This document shows positions 1 to 5,996 of a DNA stretch of 7,311 nt, piece after piece. A model generated the notes under the pieces. That model had not been told where the DNA came from, ran no database searches, and was given only the letters and a program-made list of their open reading frames with translations. The DNA comes from Streptomyces sp. NRRL WC-3549. GTDB taxonomy: Bacteria > Actinomycetota > Actinomycetes > Streptomycetales > Streptomycetaceae. The stretch is from contig NZ_KL585414.1 of NCBI RefSeq assembly GCF_000721935.1, forward strand, positions 175,076 to 182,386, in the 5' to 3' direction. Both the position numbers and the translations under genes were made by a program. The stretch's first letter is position 1. Every line of letters begins with the position of its first letter.

Positions 1-106
1 ATCGTCTCCCCCGGGGCGGCCGGCCCGAGTACCCGCGGGAACGCGCCCGGGCCCCGGCAGCCGAAGCCGCACGGCGGTGCCACACCCCATGGAGGGAGAC
101 CACCTC

Positions 107-532
107 ATGCAGCACGACGAAATCATCGGAAAAGTGCAGGCGTTGGCTCAGCTACCGGGTCGCGGCCCGGCCGAGCGTGCGACCCAGGCGGTCCTGACCA
201 CACTGGCCGAGCGTCTGCCGTCCGGACTCGCCGAGCACGTGGCCGCTCAGCTCCCCCCGGAACTTGCCGTTCACATTCGGGAGGCGGCAGGCCCGGCCGC
301 CGAGGAAACGACGCACTCCACGGCCGAACGATTCGACCTGGCCACCTTCGCCGGGCGGATCGCCGCCCGTGCCGGGACGGACGAGAGTGCGGCTCTGCGG
401 GAGGCCGCTGCCGTACTGGAGGTGCTCGACGCCGCCCTGGCTCCAGGCCTGATGGAGAACATGACCGACGCTCTTCCCGCGGACATCGGCCAGCTGCTCC
501 CCTCGGCCCGCGCCGCCGACGACGAGGCCTGA
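107..532 (+). CDS. DUF2267 domain protein
   Basis: A 141-residue soluble, mostly helical protein that fits the DUF2267 family, whose biochemical role is unknown. Two related helical halves are visible. Residues about 23-53 run ERATQAVLTTLAERL then EHVAAQLPPEL. Residues about 95-131 run AALREAAAVLEVLDAAL then ENMTDALPADIGQLL. This internal duplication, with each half ending in an 'A-Q/A-LP-x-x' turn, is the family hallmark. There is no signal peptide or membrane segment. I chose the ATG at 107 because GGAGGGAG (91-98) sits 8 bases upstream; in-frame starts at 77 (GTG) and 89 (ATG) would put that ribosome site inside or after the start. The gene stands alone and ends ahead of a hairpin at 637-677. 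Family assignment is fairly sure; function is not known. Confidence 0.85.
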   Translation: MQHDEIIGKVQALAQLPGRGPAERATQAVLTTLAERLPSGLAEHVAAQLPPELAVHIREAAGPAAEETTHSTAERFDLATFAGRIAARAGTDESAALREAAAVLEVLDAALAPGLMENMTDALPADIGQLLPSARAADDEA

Positions 533-636
533 GGGGCTGAGTGCTGACAGGCCCTCCGTGCGGAACGAATGAGGAGGGGGCCGGGGAGCGTCTCCCCTGT
601 CCATGTCAGCCTCAGGTAATACGGGGGCGGCGACGT

Positions 637-677
637 GTGCCGGTACCGGTGGTCGAAAAGCCCACCTGTACCGGCAC
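637..677. terminator. Hairpin between convergent genes
   Basis: Arms 637-652 and 662-677 pair at 15 of 16 positions, around a 9-base loop that contains AAAA. The hairpin lies 104 bases past the DUF2267 stop codon and in front of the convergent gene ending at 718. A T-run does not follow, which is common for streptomycete terminators. Probably a rho-independent-type terminator acting mainly on the plus-strand gene. Confidence 0.65.
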
Positions 678-698
678 AATGACCGCTTCTTCCGGTCT

Positions 699-717
699 CC
701 CGAGCGGAGCGCTCGGG
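699..717 (-). terminator. Short perfect hairpin directly after a stop codon
   Basis: CCCGAGCG (699-706) and CGCTCGGG (710-717) form a perfect 8-bp stem with a 3-base loop. It begins on the base next to the stop codon (718-720) of the minus-strand gene, so it is best read as that gene's terminator or mRNA 3'-end stabiliser. Confidence 0.6.
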
Positions 718-1059
718 TCAGCGGTCGTAACGGGTGGGCGGATAGGGATCGCGGTCCTCGCGCGCCTGCAGCTGGTCGGGCTTCATCTCGCCGCTCTTCA
801 CCTCGCGGTCGATCTCCGCCTTCTCGTCCCGGTAAGCGTCCGTGTCGTCGACGCGGGCGCGTGAGGGGGTGTCGGTGGCCGGGGGGACGTTGTCGGGGTT
901 GTAGTCGGCGACACCCGCCTCCACGCGTTCCTGCTCGGTGCGGGTCTCCAGTGCCCGGTCGTCGGGGCGCCGGGGCATGCCCCGGCTCTCGCCCGGCCCC
1001 CGGGGGGTCCGGTTCTGGGGGCTGCGGTCCGGCTTGGGGTCGCGGTCTCGCTTGGTCAT
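718..1059 (-). CDS. Small highly charged, probably disordered protein
   Basis: A 113-residue hydrophilic protein of unknown function. It starts MTKRDRDPKPDRSPQNRTPR and is rich in D, E, R, K and P throughout, with no cysteine, no membrane segment and no hydrophobic core, so it is probably intrinsically disordered. The best candidate for a conserved block is residues about 47-90 (VEAGVADYNPDNVPPATD, then RDEKAEIDREVKSGEMKPDQL). The end is RDPYPPTRYDR. The ATG at 1059 is supported by AGGAGGA on the minus strand 4-5 bases upstream. Longer in-frame starts upstream give Arg/Gly/Ala-rich noncoding-looking sequence. It reads towards the DUF2267 gene and ends on a hairpin. I do not recognise a named family; a stress-associated role would be a guess. 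Confidence 0.7.
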   Translation of the reverse strand: MTKRDRDPKPDRSPQNRTPRGPGESRGMPRRPDDRALETRTEQERVEAGVADYNPDNVPPATDTPSRARVDDTDAYRDEKAEIDREVKSGEMKPDQLQAREDRDPYPPTRYDR

Positions 1060-1211
1060 GTCTCCTCCTGGGAGTCCCGGCGCGACGCGACGCGCACAGC
1101 CGGGGCCCGGCGCGGCACGGCCGACCGGCCCGTGCCTGCACACCGTCGCACGCAGGACGAAGAGGTGCGGACTTCTTTCCATCCATGCTGACACCGCCGG
1201 GCCCTCTTCGC

Positions 1212-1594
1212 TCAGTACCGGGGTCCCGCCGGCCACTCGGGCTCACTCTCGGGGGTGTCCCTGGACTGCTGTGTCACACCGTCGCGGCCGAGCGCGGTGG
1301 CGTAGTCGTGCCACTGGGCGACTGTGACCTGGTCCCCCGGCTTCAGCCGCTCGAAGAGCGGCCCGTCCGCCCCGCATTCCATCTCGCCGGGGACACCCAC
1401 CGGGCCCCCTGCGAGTGGAAGCAGTCGGCGTGCGAGGCCGCACCCGTGCACCTACCTGCCGAGCGGAAAGCCCGGACCGTATCCGCCGCCTCAGGAATCG
1501 ACGCTGCGAAACCGGCCACCCCGAGTACCAGGAACAGGGCGCCGAGCAATGACGCGGCTCCCCACACCCTCCGCCACCAGACCTGCCGAGACAC
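1212..1594 (-). pseudogene. Eroded membrane-anchored protein gene, frameshifted
   Basis: Two pieces in different minus-strand frames look like parts of one protein. The first piece can start at GTG 1594 (V-SRQVWWRRVW). It has one clear membrane helix (1567-1499, GAASLLGALFLVLGVAGFAAS), then an outside-type segment with two cysteines (AGRC...HADC). After about position 1400-1426 that frame becomes arginine/serine-rich and stops at 1343. A second frame then carries sensible sequence to 1212, including ECGADGPLFERLKPGDQ then VTVAQWHDYATALGRDGV. A one-base loss, or equivalent -1 shift, would join them into about 130 residues. From memory, actinobacterial relatives are longer, with more sequence between the pieces and further membrane helices after the second, so deletion as well as frameshift is possible. 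No good ribosome site precedes 1594. The order and content of the pieces are seen; the relationship is inferred. Confidence 0.45.
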
Positions 1595-1843
1595 GGAGCG
1601 CGCCCGGCCGGTCAGCCTCGTCGAGGCGGCCGACCGACGAACGGGTCTCGGTCCTTTCCCGGTCGAGCCGCCATGCGAAGGTACTCCGGAGTGCACGCCC
1701 CACACGTTCTGCGGCCCTGTCGTCGGCGGCGTTTCACGGCTCGACGTCCTCCTGGAGACCTGGGGATGCCACGCGGGTACGCACGGATACCGTCACGCGG
1801 CCACGGTTCGCCGCCGCCTGACCCGACTGTCGGAGGCGCGCAG

Positions 1844-1849
1844 TACGCT
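1844..1849 (+). promoter_or_regulatory. Candidate -10 of a leaderless promoter (VOC gene)
   Basis: TACGCT ends 8 bases before the ATG at 1858, which would place transcription start at or next to the start codon. This fits the TANNNT-N6-8-ATG layout of leaderless streptomycete genes. No AGGAGG-type ribosome site lies at a normal distance; the GGAGG at 1832-1836 is over 20 bases away. The -35 match (CTGACC) has a spacer that is too long, so the call rests on the -10 and its spacing. Confidence 0.4.
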
Positions 1850-1857
1850 CCCGTCCC

Positions 1858-2295
1858 ATGGCAGCCGGAATCGACCTGACACTTGATTGCACGGACGCAC
1901 AGCGCCTTGCCGCCTTCTGGAAGACGGCCCTCGGCTATGTCGACGAGCCACCGCCCGCTCCCTTCCGCACGCGCGCGGAGTGGTTCGCGCACTTCGACCT
2001 GCCGGCGGAAGAATCCGTGGAGGACGGAGCATGGCTCTGCGATCCCGACGGCGTCGGTCCCCGCCTGTGCATCCTCAAGGTTCCCGAACCCAAGACGGCG
2101 AAGAACCGTCTCCACATCGACGTCCGAGTGCCGGGGCACGGCAGTCCTGAAGAGAGGTGGGCGCGGATCAGAACCGAGTCCGAGCGCCTGGTGCAGGCGG
2201 GCGGGGCCGTCCTCGACGAATTCAGCATGCACCACGTGGTGATGGCCGACCCGGAGGGCAACGAGTTCTGCGTAGGGGCGGCCTCGGCCTCCTGA
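1858..2295 (+). CDS. VOC family protein, Glyoxalase_6-like
   Basis: A 145-residue vicinal-oxygen-chelate fold protein. Members of this fold use a divalent metal to act on small molecules; this subgroup has no firmly known substrate. Typical landmarks are all present: LTLDCTDAQRLAAFWKTALGY (residues 7-27), the central strand RLHIDVRV (84-91) and the closing HHVVMADPEGNEFCV (125-139). Candidate metal-site residues by position are D10, H86 and E136. Length is normal for the subgroup and the frame is clean. The ATG at 1858 gives the expected N-terminal strand directly, with a possible leaderless promoter just upstream. A hairpin follows at 2313-2348. It appears monocistronic, so neighbours give no clue to its substrate. 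Confidence 0.85.
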   Translation: MAAGIDLTLDCTDAQRLAAFWKTALGYVDEPPPAPFRTRAEWFAHFDLPAEESVEDGAWLCDPDGVGPRLCILKVPEPKTAKNRLHIDVRVPGHGSPEERWARIRTESERLVQAGGAVLDEFSMHHVVMADPEGNEFCVGAASAS

Positions 2296-2312
2296 CGCAC
2301 GGACACGGACCA

Positions 2313-2348
2313 CGGCGGTCGGGCGGATGCAGGGACCGCCCACCGCCG
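2313..2348 (+). terminator. Hairpin after the VOC gene
   Basis: CGGCGGT(C)GGGCGG (2313-2326) pairs with CCGCCCACCGCCG (2336-2348): 13 pairs with one bulged C, around a 9-base loop. It starts 17 bases after the stop codon at 2293-2295, so it is a likely terminator for the gene at 1858-2295. Confidence 0.6.
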
Positions 2349-2570
2349 CGATGGCCCGACGCCCTTCTCCGACGCGGAACATCCGAGGTCGAACCGGCGT
2401 CGGACCGTTCCTCCGCGCGGGTTCCGGTGCCGGCGAGCAGGCGGGTGCCGGCGGTTGCCCTCCGGCCCATGCCCGTCTGCCCGGGGGCAAGGACGAGCAG
2501 GGCCTCGGCGCGCTGTCGGTACCGTCGGCTCCCCCGGTCACATGGGGTTGTCCCGCAGCCATCGAAGTAC

Positions 2571-2948
2571 TCACTGGTGCGCCCCCGTGCTCCGGGAATG
2601 TTGTCCCACAGGTGACGGGCCGGCACGGACCGGCGGGCGGTGAGTGTCTCGATCCGAGACCAGTTCACCGATGGCCTCGCGGTAGCCGGCCAGTGACGAC
2701 GGGCATTCGTCCACGCGGTCCTGGCCGTCCGCCAGGCATTCGAGGAACGGGCGTGTCCGCTCGACCGGAATCATGAGACGGTTCAGCTCCCTGGCCTCGC
2801 GCACCATCCGGGCGTCATGTTCGGTGTAGTCCCGGTAGCCGTTGGCGAGCCGGGCAGGGCTGATCAACCCCAGCGACTCGTAGTAGCGCACCGTCTTCGT
2901 CGTCACACCCGCGCGCCGCGCGACTACGCGAGGCCGCCGAGAACCCAC
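2571..2948 (-). pseudogene. MerR-family regulator with damaged ends
   Basis: The DNA-binding part of a MerR-type transcription factor is unmistakable. ARRAGVTTKTVRYYESLGLI (residues 10-29 from GTG 2948) is the helix-turn-helix. ANGYRDYTEHDARMV (35-49) is the wing. PVERTRPFLECL (61-72) then leads towards the dimer helix, with two cysteines (FLEC, DEC). Two things are wrong. The usual N-terminal M-R-I-G-E/Q-V strand is replaced by RRPRVV, and no ribosome site precedes GTG 2948. Near 2650-2660 the frame leaves the family pattern: after YREAIGEL it reads VSDRDTHRPPVRAG and stops at 2571. The next frame instead continues the expected coiled helix as SRIETLTARRSVPARHLW. One extra base (or two missing) explains this. 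A functional variant with an unusual tail is the alternative. MerR membership is sure; loss of function is inferred. Confidence 0.6.
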
Positions 2949-3351
2949 GGCTGCGCGCGGACCGGACCGGGACGAAAGCGCCGAAGCCCTGAAGGGACGG
3001 GCGGACACTCTCGGAACAGGCTGATCATCACCGAAACGGACAGCGAATCGCCCCTGGCCACGGGAGCGCCTACCCGGAGCGTCACAAGGTGCGCGGAGCG
3101 GCGCCAACCAGAGAAGATGTCAGAACAAGGGACAAGAAACCCCCCTCAGGAGCACCTATCCGGCGAACGCACACGCAACGGACGCCCTCCCCCGCCCGCC
3201 ACGAGCACATCGAGCGGAACCGCGTCCCTCGGCCACACGGAGGGGCGTTGGCCAGGCAGACCGGAAGGGGCTCCAAGAGCGTCCCGCAGCCGGTCCGAAG
3301 CTGGGCTCCCCGGCCTCAGGGCCCGGCGCGATGAGAGCAAGGAGTTTCTCC
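2949..3351. other. 403-base gene-free stretch between divergent genes
   Basis: I see no credible gene here. The open frames are short and Arg/Pro/Ser-rich, without family motifs or ribosome sites. Around 3105-3180 base composition is noticeably richer in A than the surroundings, as expected of a promoter or leader for the DUF2795 gene, but I could not identify a confident -35/-10 pair. The stretch just upstream of 2948 should hold the MerR gene's own control region if that gene is live. Confidence 0.5.
3339..3344 (+). promoter_or_regulatory. Ribosome binding site deciding the DUF2795 start
   Basis: AAGGAG lies 7 bases before the ATG at 3352. An in-frame ATG at 3331 lies upstream of this site and would encode it, so 3352 is the real start. 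Confidence 0.8.
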
Positions 3352-3672
3352 ATGACCGCGCATACCACCGTGCACGAGGTTCTGAAGGCGTTGGACGCCG
3401 TCGACTTCCCCGCGGGCAAGGACGACCTGCTGACGGCGGCGCAGGCAGCCAATGCCCGAGACGAGGTGATCAAGGCGCTGCAGGGCATTCCGGCGGAGCA
3501 GTACGGGAACCGCGAGGACGTGGTCCACTCGGTACGCCTCGACGCTGACTCCGACATGGACCGTACGCCGGGCCAGAAGGGGGCGCAGGCCCGCAAGGGC
3601 GGCAAGCCGGGCCTCTCCCAGCACCTGCGGGAGACGCCGAAGCCACCGGTCGACGAGGAACTGGAGCGGTAA
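3352..3672 (+). CDS. DUF2795 domain protein
   Basis: A 106-residue soluble protein. Residues about 6-62 match the DUF2795 pattern: TVHEVLKALDAVDFPAGKDD, then LLTAAQAANARDEVIKALQGIP, then EQYGNREDVVHSV. This is a small helical domain seen in many actinobacteria with no established biochemical role. The tail (about 66-106) is charged, Gly/Lys/Pro-rich and probably flexible (DRTPGQKGAQARKGG...ETPKPPVDEELER). There is no signal peptide, membrane helix or cysteine. The frame is clean and the start is set by a well-placed AAGGAG. The gene is convergent with the reductase gene ending at 3842 and shares the terminator at 3740-3778. Other members of the family are often single genes like this one. Family assignment is good; function is unknown. 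Confidence 0.85.
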   Translation: MTAHTTVHEVLKALDAVDFPAGKDDLLTAAQAANARDEVIKALQGIPAEQYGNREDVVHSVRLDADSDMDRTPGQKGAQARKGGKPGLSQHLRETPKPPVDEELER

Positions 3673-3739
3673 CGGCCTGGACACCCGCGCCACCGGTGGG
3701 CGCGCTGCTCTGCTTGTGCGCTCCGCACACGTACACGGA

Positions 3740-3778
3740 CCGTCCACGGCCCCGGGCATCGCTCGGGGCCGTGGACGG
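3740..3778. terminator. Bidirectional terminator, perfect 15-bp stem
   Basis: The arms 3740-3754 (CCGTCCACGGCCCCG) and 3764-3778 are perfect reverse complements around a 9-base loop. The hairpin lies 68 bases past the DUF2795 stop and 63 bases past the end of the convergent reductase gene, so it probably serves both. This is the strongest hairpin in the window. Confidence 0.8.
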
Positions 3779-3820
3779 CGTGACCTACGGATGTGGCATC
3801 GTGACCTACGGATGTGGCAT
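3779..3820. repeat. Two perfect tandem copies of a 21-bp unit
   Basis: CGTGACCTACGGATGTGGCAT occurs at 3779-3799 and again, with no gap and no mismatch, at 3800-3820. It abuts the right arm of the terminator hairpin and lies 22 bases from the stop codon of the reductase gene (3842). The unit length is a multiple of three, but no real gene crosses it. It could be a recent slippage duplication or a pair of binding sites; nothing in the sequence decides. Confidence 0.9.
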
Positions 3821-3841
3821 ACGGCGCGTCGGGCGGGTGGG

Positions 3842-4537
3842 TCAGGCGGGAGCCTCGAAGGTGCCGGGGCTGTCGGGGGTCGCCTGCCACTCCGGTGCCC
3901 TCTGCCTGACTGCGTCGGCGAGCGCCTGCTTGACGCCTTCGGCGTCCTTGTCGGCCGTGTAGACGGGTGACCCGGGCTGTTGACGCCAGGATTCGTTTAG
4001 GTCACCGGTGTCGACCGGGTCGAAGCCGAGCTCGTCGACGAGGCCCATGACGACCCTCTTGGCCCGTGCGTCGTCGCCGGCCACCGGCAGAGCGATGCGT
4101 CCAGGGCTGTCGGCCGGGAGACCCTTCTCGGCGAGGTGCTGGGCGTAGATGTTGTTGAACGCCTTGATCACCGGATGGCCGAGTTGCCGCTCGACCCACC
4201 GGCTCTCCGGCAGGCCCGCTTCGATCTCCCGGATCCGGCCGTCTCGCTGGCGCGGGTAGTAGTTGCCGGTGTCCACGACGATCAGGTTGTCCGGCATTCC
4301 CTGGAACAGCCCCGGCGGCAGGCTGGGGACCCGGATCTCCGGAATCGTGACGATGACGAGATCCGCCCCGGGCACCGCCTCGCTCGCGGACACGGCCCGC
4401 GCGCCCGTCTCCGCCGCAAGGCCGGCCAGGGTCTGCGGCCCGCGTGAGTTGGCCACCGCGACCTCGTGCCCGAGGGCAGTGAGCCGACGGGTGAGCGTGC
4501 TGCCGATGTTGCCGGCGCCGATGATGCCGATCTTCAT
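3842..4537 (-). CDS. FNO-like NADP(H) oxidoreductase, Rossmann fold
   Basis: A 231-residue cytoplasmic protein resembling the F420-dependent NADP oxidoreductase / ProC-like N-terminal NADP-binding family, which moves hydride between NADPH and a deazaflavin or related acceptor. MKIGIIGAGNIGSTLTRRL (residues 1-19) carries the GxGxxG loop (G7, G9, G12). ANSRG (29-33) sits at the end of the second strand, and its S31-R32 fit binding of the NADP 2'-phosphate. VIVTIPEIRV (61-70), NLIVVDTGNYYP (84-95) and VIKAFNNIYAQHL (123-135) follow in the family order. ATG 4537 gives the correct first strand and has AGGAG on the minus strand 6 bases upstream. It is divergent from the gene at 4782 and convergent with the DUF2795 gene. 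A real link to F420 cannot be proved from sequence; many relatives have unknown acceptors. Confidence 0.8.
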   Translation of the reverse strand: MKIGIIGAGNIGSTLTRRLTALGHEVAVANSRGPQTLAGLAAETGARAVSASEAVPGADLVIVTIPEIRVPSLPPGLFQGMPDNLIVVDTGNYYPRQRDGRIREIEAGLPESRWVERQLGHPVIKAFNNIYAQHLAEKGLPADSPGRIALPVAGDDARAKRVVMGLVDELGFDPVDTGDLNESWRQQPGSPVYTADKDAEGVKQALADAVRQRAPEWQATPDSPGTFEAPA

Positions 4538-4781
4538 ACGCGTCTCCTGTCCTTGCGCGAGACCGGGCCGGCCTTGCCGCCGACCGCGGTCCGCTCTGCC
4601 AGCGTGCGACGGGTGGTGCAGGTGGTGCAACCAGGCGGGGCACGGGGGACGATGGCCGGGCGGGCCCCGTGCGCGGAACAGCCGTTCAGGCAGCCCACTA
4701 CTCGACCCGGTCACGGAAGCAGCGATGAGTTCCCCCGGCCCGGAGCGTCTCACCCCTGCCGTCGACACCCCAGGAGGAATC
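4538..4781. promoter_or_regulatory. Divergent intergenic control region of two reductase genes
   Basis: These 244 bases separate the starts of the FNO-like gene (-) and the DHFR-like gene (+), so both promoters must lie here. The 9-base unit GGTGGTGCA occurs twice in tandem at 4612-4620 and 4621-4629, roughly mid-region on the side nearer the minus-strand gene; it could be part of an operator. I found no convincing -35/-10 pair for either direction. Confidence 0.4.
4772..4777 (+). promoter_or_regulatory. Ribosome binding site setting a GTG start
   Basis: AGGAGG lies 4 bases before GTG 4782. The spacing is short but the match is perfect, and it supports the GTG over the much longer upstream open frame. 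Confidence 0.7.
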
Positions 4782-5426
4782 GTGGCGCAGCTGCTGAGAG
4801 TCCAGAACTTCAACGTCTCGAGTGACGGAATCGGTGCCGGCGAGGAGCAGAGCCTCGAAAGGCCGTTCGGCCATGTCGACCCCGAGAGGCTGTTCGCCTG
4901 GGCGGGGGCCACGGCGAGCTGGCCCATGCGCACGGCTCCCGGGGGCAGCCGCGGCCTCGATGACTACTTCACGCGGGACTACGCACGCAACATCGGCGCC
5001 GAGATCATGGGCCGTAACAAGTTCGGGCCCCAGCGCGGGCCCTGGAACGACCACGAGTGGCGGGGCTGGTGGGGGGACGAGCCACCGTTCCGCACACCTG
5101 TATTCGTCCTGACCCACCACGCGCGGCCCTCGTTCACGCTCGGCGACACCACGTTCCACTTCGTCGACGGCGACCCGGCCACCGTTCTTGAGCAGGCGCG
5201 GGAAGCGGCGCAGGGCAAGGACGTGCGGCTCGGCGGCGGGGTCACCACCGTCCGGCAGTTCCTGGACGCCGACCTCGTGGACACCATGCACGTGGCGGTC
5301 TCCCCGGTGACGTTCGGGTCGGGGGTACGGCTCTGGGAGTCTCCCGACGAGCTGCTCGACCGCTTCGAGCTCGAAATGATCCCCAGCCCGAGTGGTGTGA
5401 CGCACCATCTGTTCTGGCGTAGGTGA
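4782..5426 (+). CDS. Dihydrofolate-reductase-like protein (RibD C-terminal family)
   Basis: A 214-residue protein of the RibD-C/DHFR-like fold, NADPH-type reductases of which most stand-alone actinobacterial members have no known substrate. Seen in order: LLRVQNFNVSSDG (4-16), the first strand and the turn where DHFR-like proteins have 'SLDG'; ARNIGAEIMGRNKFG (68-82), the standard helix and strand; TPVFVLTHHARPSF (105-118); and LGGGVTTVRQFLDADLVD (150-167), whose Gly-rich loop binds the nicotinamide cofactor; then VSPVTFGSGVRLW (173-185). Length and frame are normal. The GTG start has an AGGAGG site. It is divergent from an NADP-linked oxidoreductase, which could mean shared control. The 3' end is intact at 5426, only 75 bases before the synthetic adapter, so what really follows it in the genome is unknown. 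Confidence 0.85.
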   Translation: MAQLLRVQNFNVSSDGIGAGEEQSLERPFGHVDPERLFAWAGATASWPMRTAPGGSRGLDDYFTRDYARNIGAEIMGRNKFGPQRGPWNDHEWRGWWGDEPPFRTPVFVLTHHARPSFTLGDTTFHFVDGDPATVLEQAREAAQGKDVRLGGGVTTVRQFLDADLVDTMHVAVSPVTFGSGVRLWESPDELLDRFELEMIPSPSGVTHHLFWRR

Positions 5427-5501
5427 CACGGGACCGGCCCGGCGCCTCCCCTGACGCCCCCGATGTTTCAGCAGCGGCCCGGACGCCGACGGGCGGACAC
5501 C

Positions 5502-5519
5502 GATGTGTATAAGAGACAG
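5502..5519 (-). other. Synthetic Tn5 mosaic end (Nextera adapter) left in the assembly
   Basis: On the minus strand these bases read CTGTCTCTTATACACATC, identical to the first 18 bases of the 19-base hyperactive Tn5 mosaic end used in tagmentation libraries; the 19th base differs (G for T). This end is an engineered hybrid of the natural IS50 inside and outside ends, so it is not expected in a bacterial chromosome. No transposase gene is nearby. The 9 bases on either side (5493-5501 and 5520-5528) are not a target duplication. It marks an artificial join: sequence to the left and right may come from different places. Confidence 0.95.
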
Positions 5520-5990
5520 GGTGAAACCGTTGCCCTCGTAGAACGCGACCAGCTTCCCTCCCCCGCCCGCCCAGCAGTCGACCCGCAGAAGCCGCACTCC
5601 GGCCTGCCGGGTCTCCTCTGCGGCGTGGGCCAGGAGCTCCGCGCCGATACCTCTACCGGCGTACCGGCGGTCGGAGACCAGCAGCCGGACGTACCGCTCG
5701 GGTTCCCCGGCCGGCGCGATCGGCATCTGCGGGGAGGCCCCGGAGTCCAGCACCAGGGCCCCGACCGGTATTCCGTCCCACTCCGCGATGTACGGGGTGT
5801 TCTCCGTCGTGTACCGCTCGACCCGCGCGGCCCCACCAGGCTTCTGCGAGTACGGTGTCGTCCCCCACTGCTCGGTGTTGCCGCGGTCGTTCATCCAGGC
5901 CACTGCGGAGTCGAGCATGTCCAGAACGGCCGGTGCGTCGGCCGGGCCGCCCGGTCTGATGTGTATGGCCTGCGTGGTGGTCTTGTTCAT
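5520..5990 (-). CDS. GNAT acetyltransferase, C-terminus cut off by adapter
   Basis: Residues 1-157 of a GNAT-family N-acetyltransferase, which transfers acetyl from acetyl-CoA to an amine on an unidentified small molecule or protein. Seen: IHIRPGGPADAPAVLDML (9-26), the first strand and helix; AEWDGIPVGALVLD (69-82), the central hairpin; YVRLLVSDRRYAGRGIGAEL (100-119), motif A with the acetyl-CoA phosphate loop R-Y-A-G-R-G-I-G; and VAFYEGNGFT (148-157), motif B. At residue 158 the frame enters the adapter and reads LSLIHI, then foreign-looking sequence. The family usually has another 10-25 residues forming the last strand, which are missing here. ATG 5990 fits the fold; a TACGCT box lies 6 bases upstream. 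The natural gene is probably intact; the sequence is not. Confidence 0.85.
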
Positions 5991-5996
5991 GGCGGA

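Noticed and set aside
603..1886. A 427-residue plus-strand protein
   Set aside because: It is an open frame created by high GC. It runs antisense to the charged protein and the eroded membrane gene, crosses both hairpins, and is Arg/Pro/Ser-rich without motifs.
1612..2574. A 320-residue minus-strand protein
   Set aside because: It is antisense to the VOC gene at 1858-2295, whose plus-strand translation has clear family motifs.
3779..3820. A minimal CRISPR array
   Set aside because: The two repeats are contiguous with no spacer, there are only two copies, and no cas gene is present.
4538..4781. Specific -35/-10 promoters for the two divergent reductase genes
   Set aside because: Several TTG-like and TA-like words occur, but none has both boxes at an acceptable spacing.
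4538..4933. A longer N-terminus for the FNO-like reductase
   Set aside because: The Rossmann strand begins at the ATG at 4537 with its own AGGAG site; the extension overlaps the divergent gene antisense and shows no signal or domain.
5502..5519. A natural IS50/Tn5 insertion end
   Set aside because: The sequence matches the engineered mosaic end rather than the natural inside or outside end, there is no transposase, and no 9-bp target duplication flanks it.
4698..5990. A 430-residue fusion of GNAT with a C-terminal extension on the minus strand
   Set aside because: From residue 158 it reads through the adapter and then antisense through the DHFR-like gene; it is an artefact, not a fusion protein.
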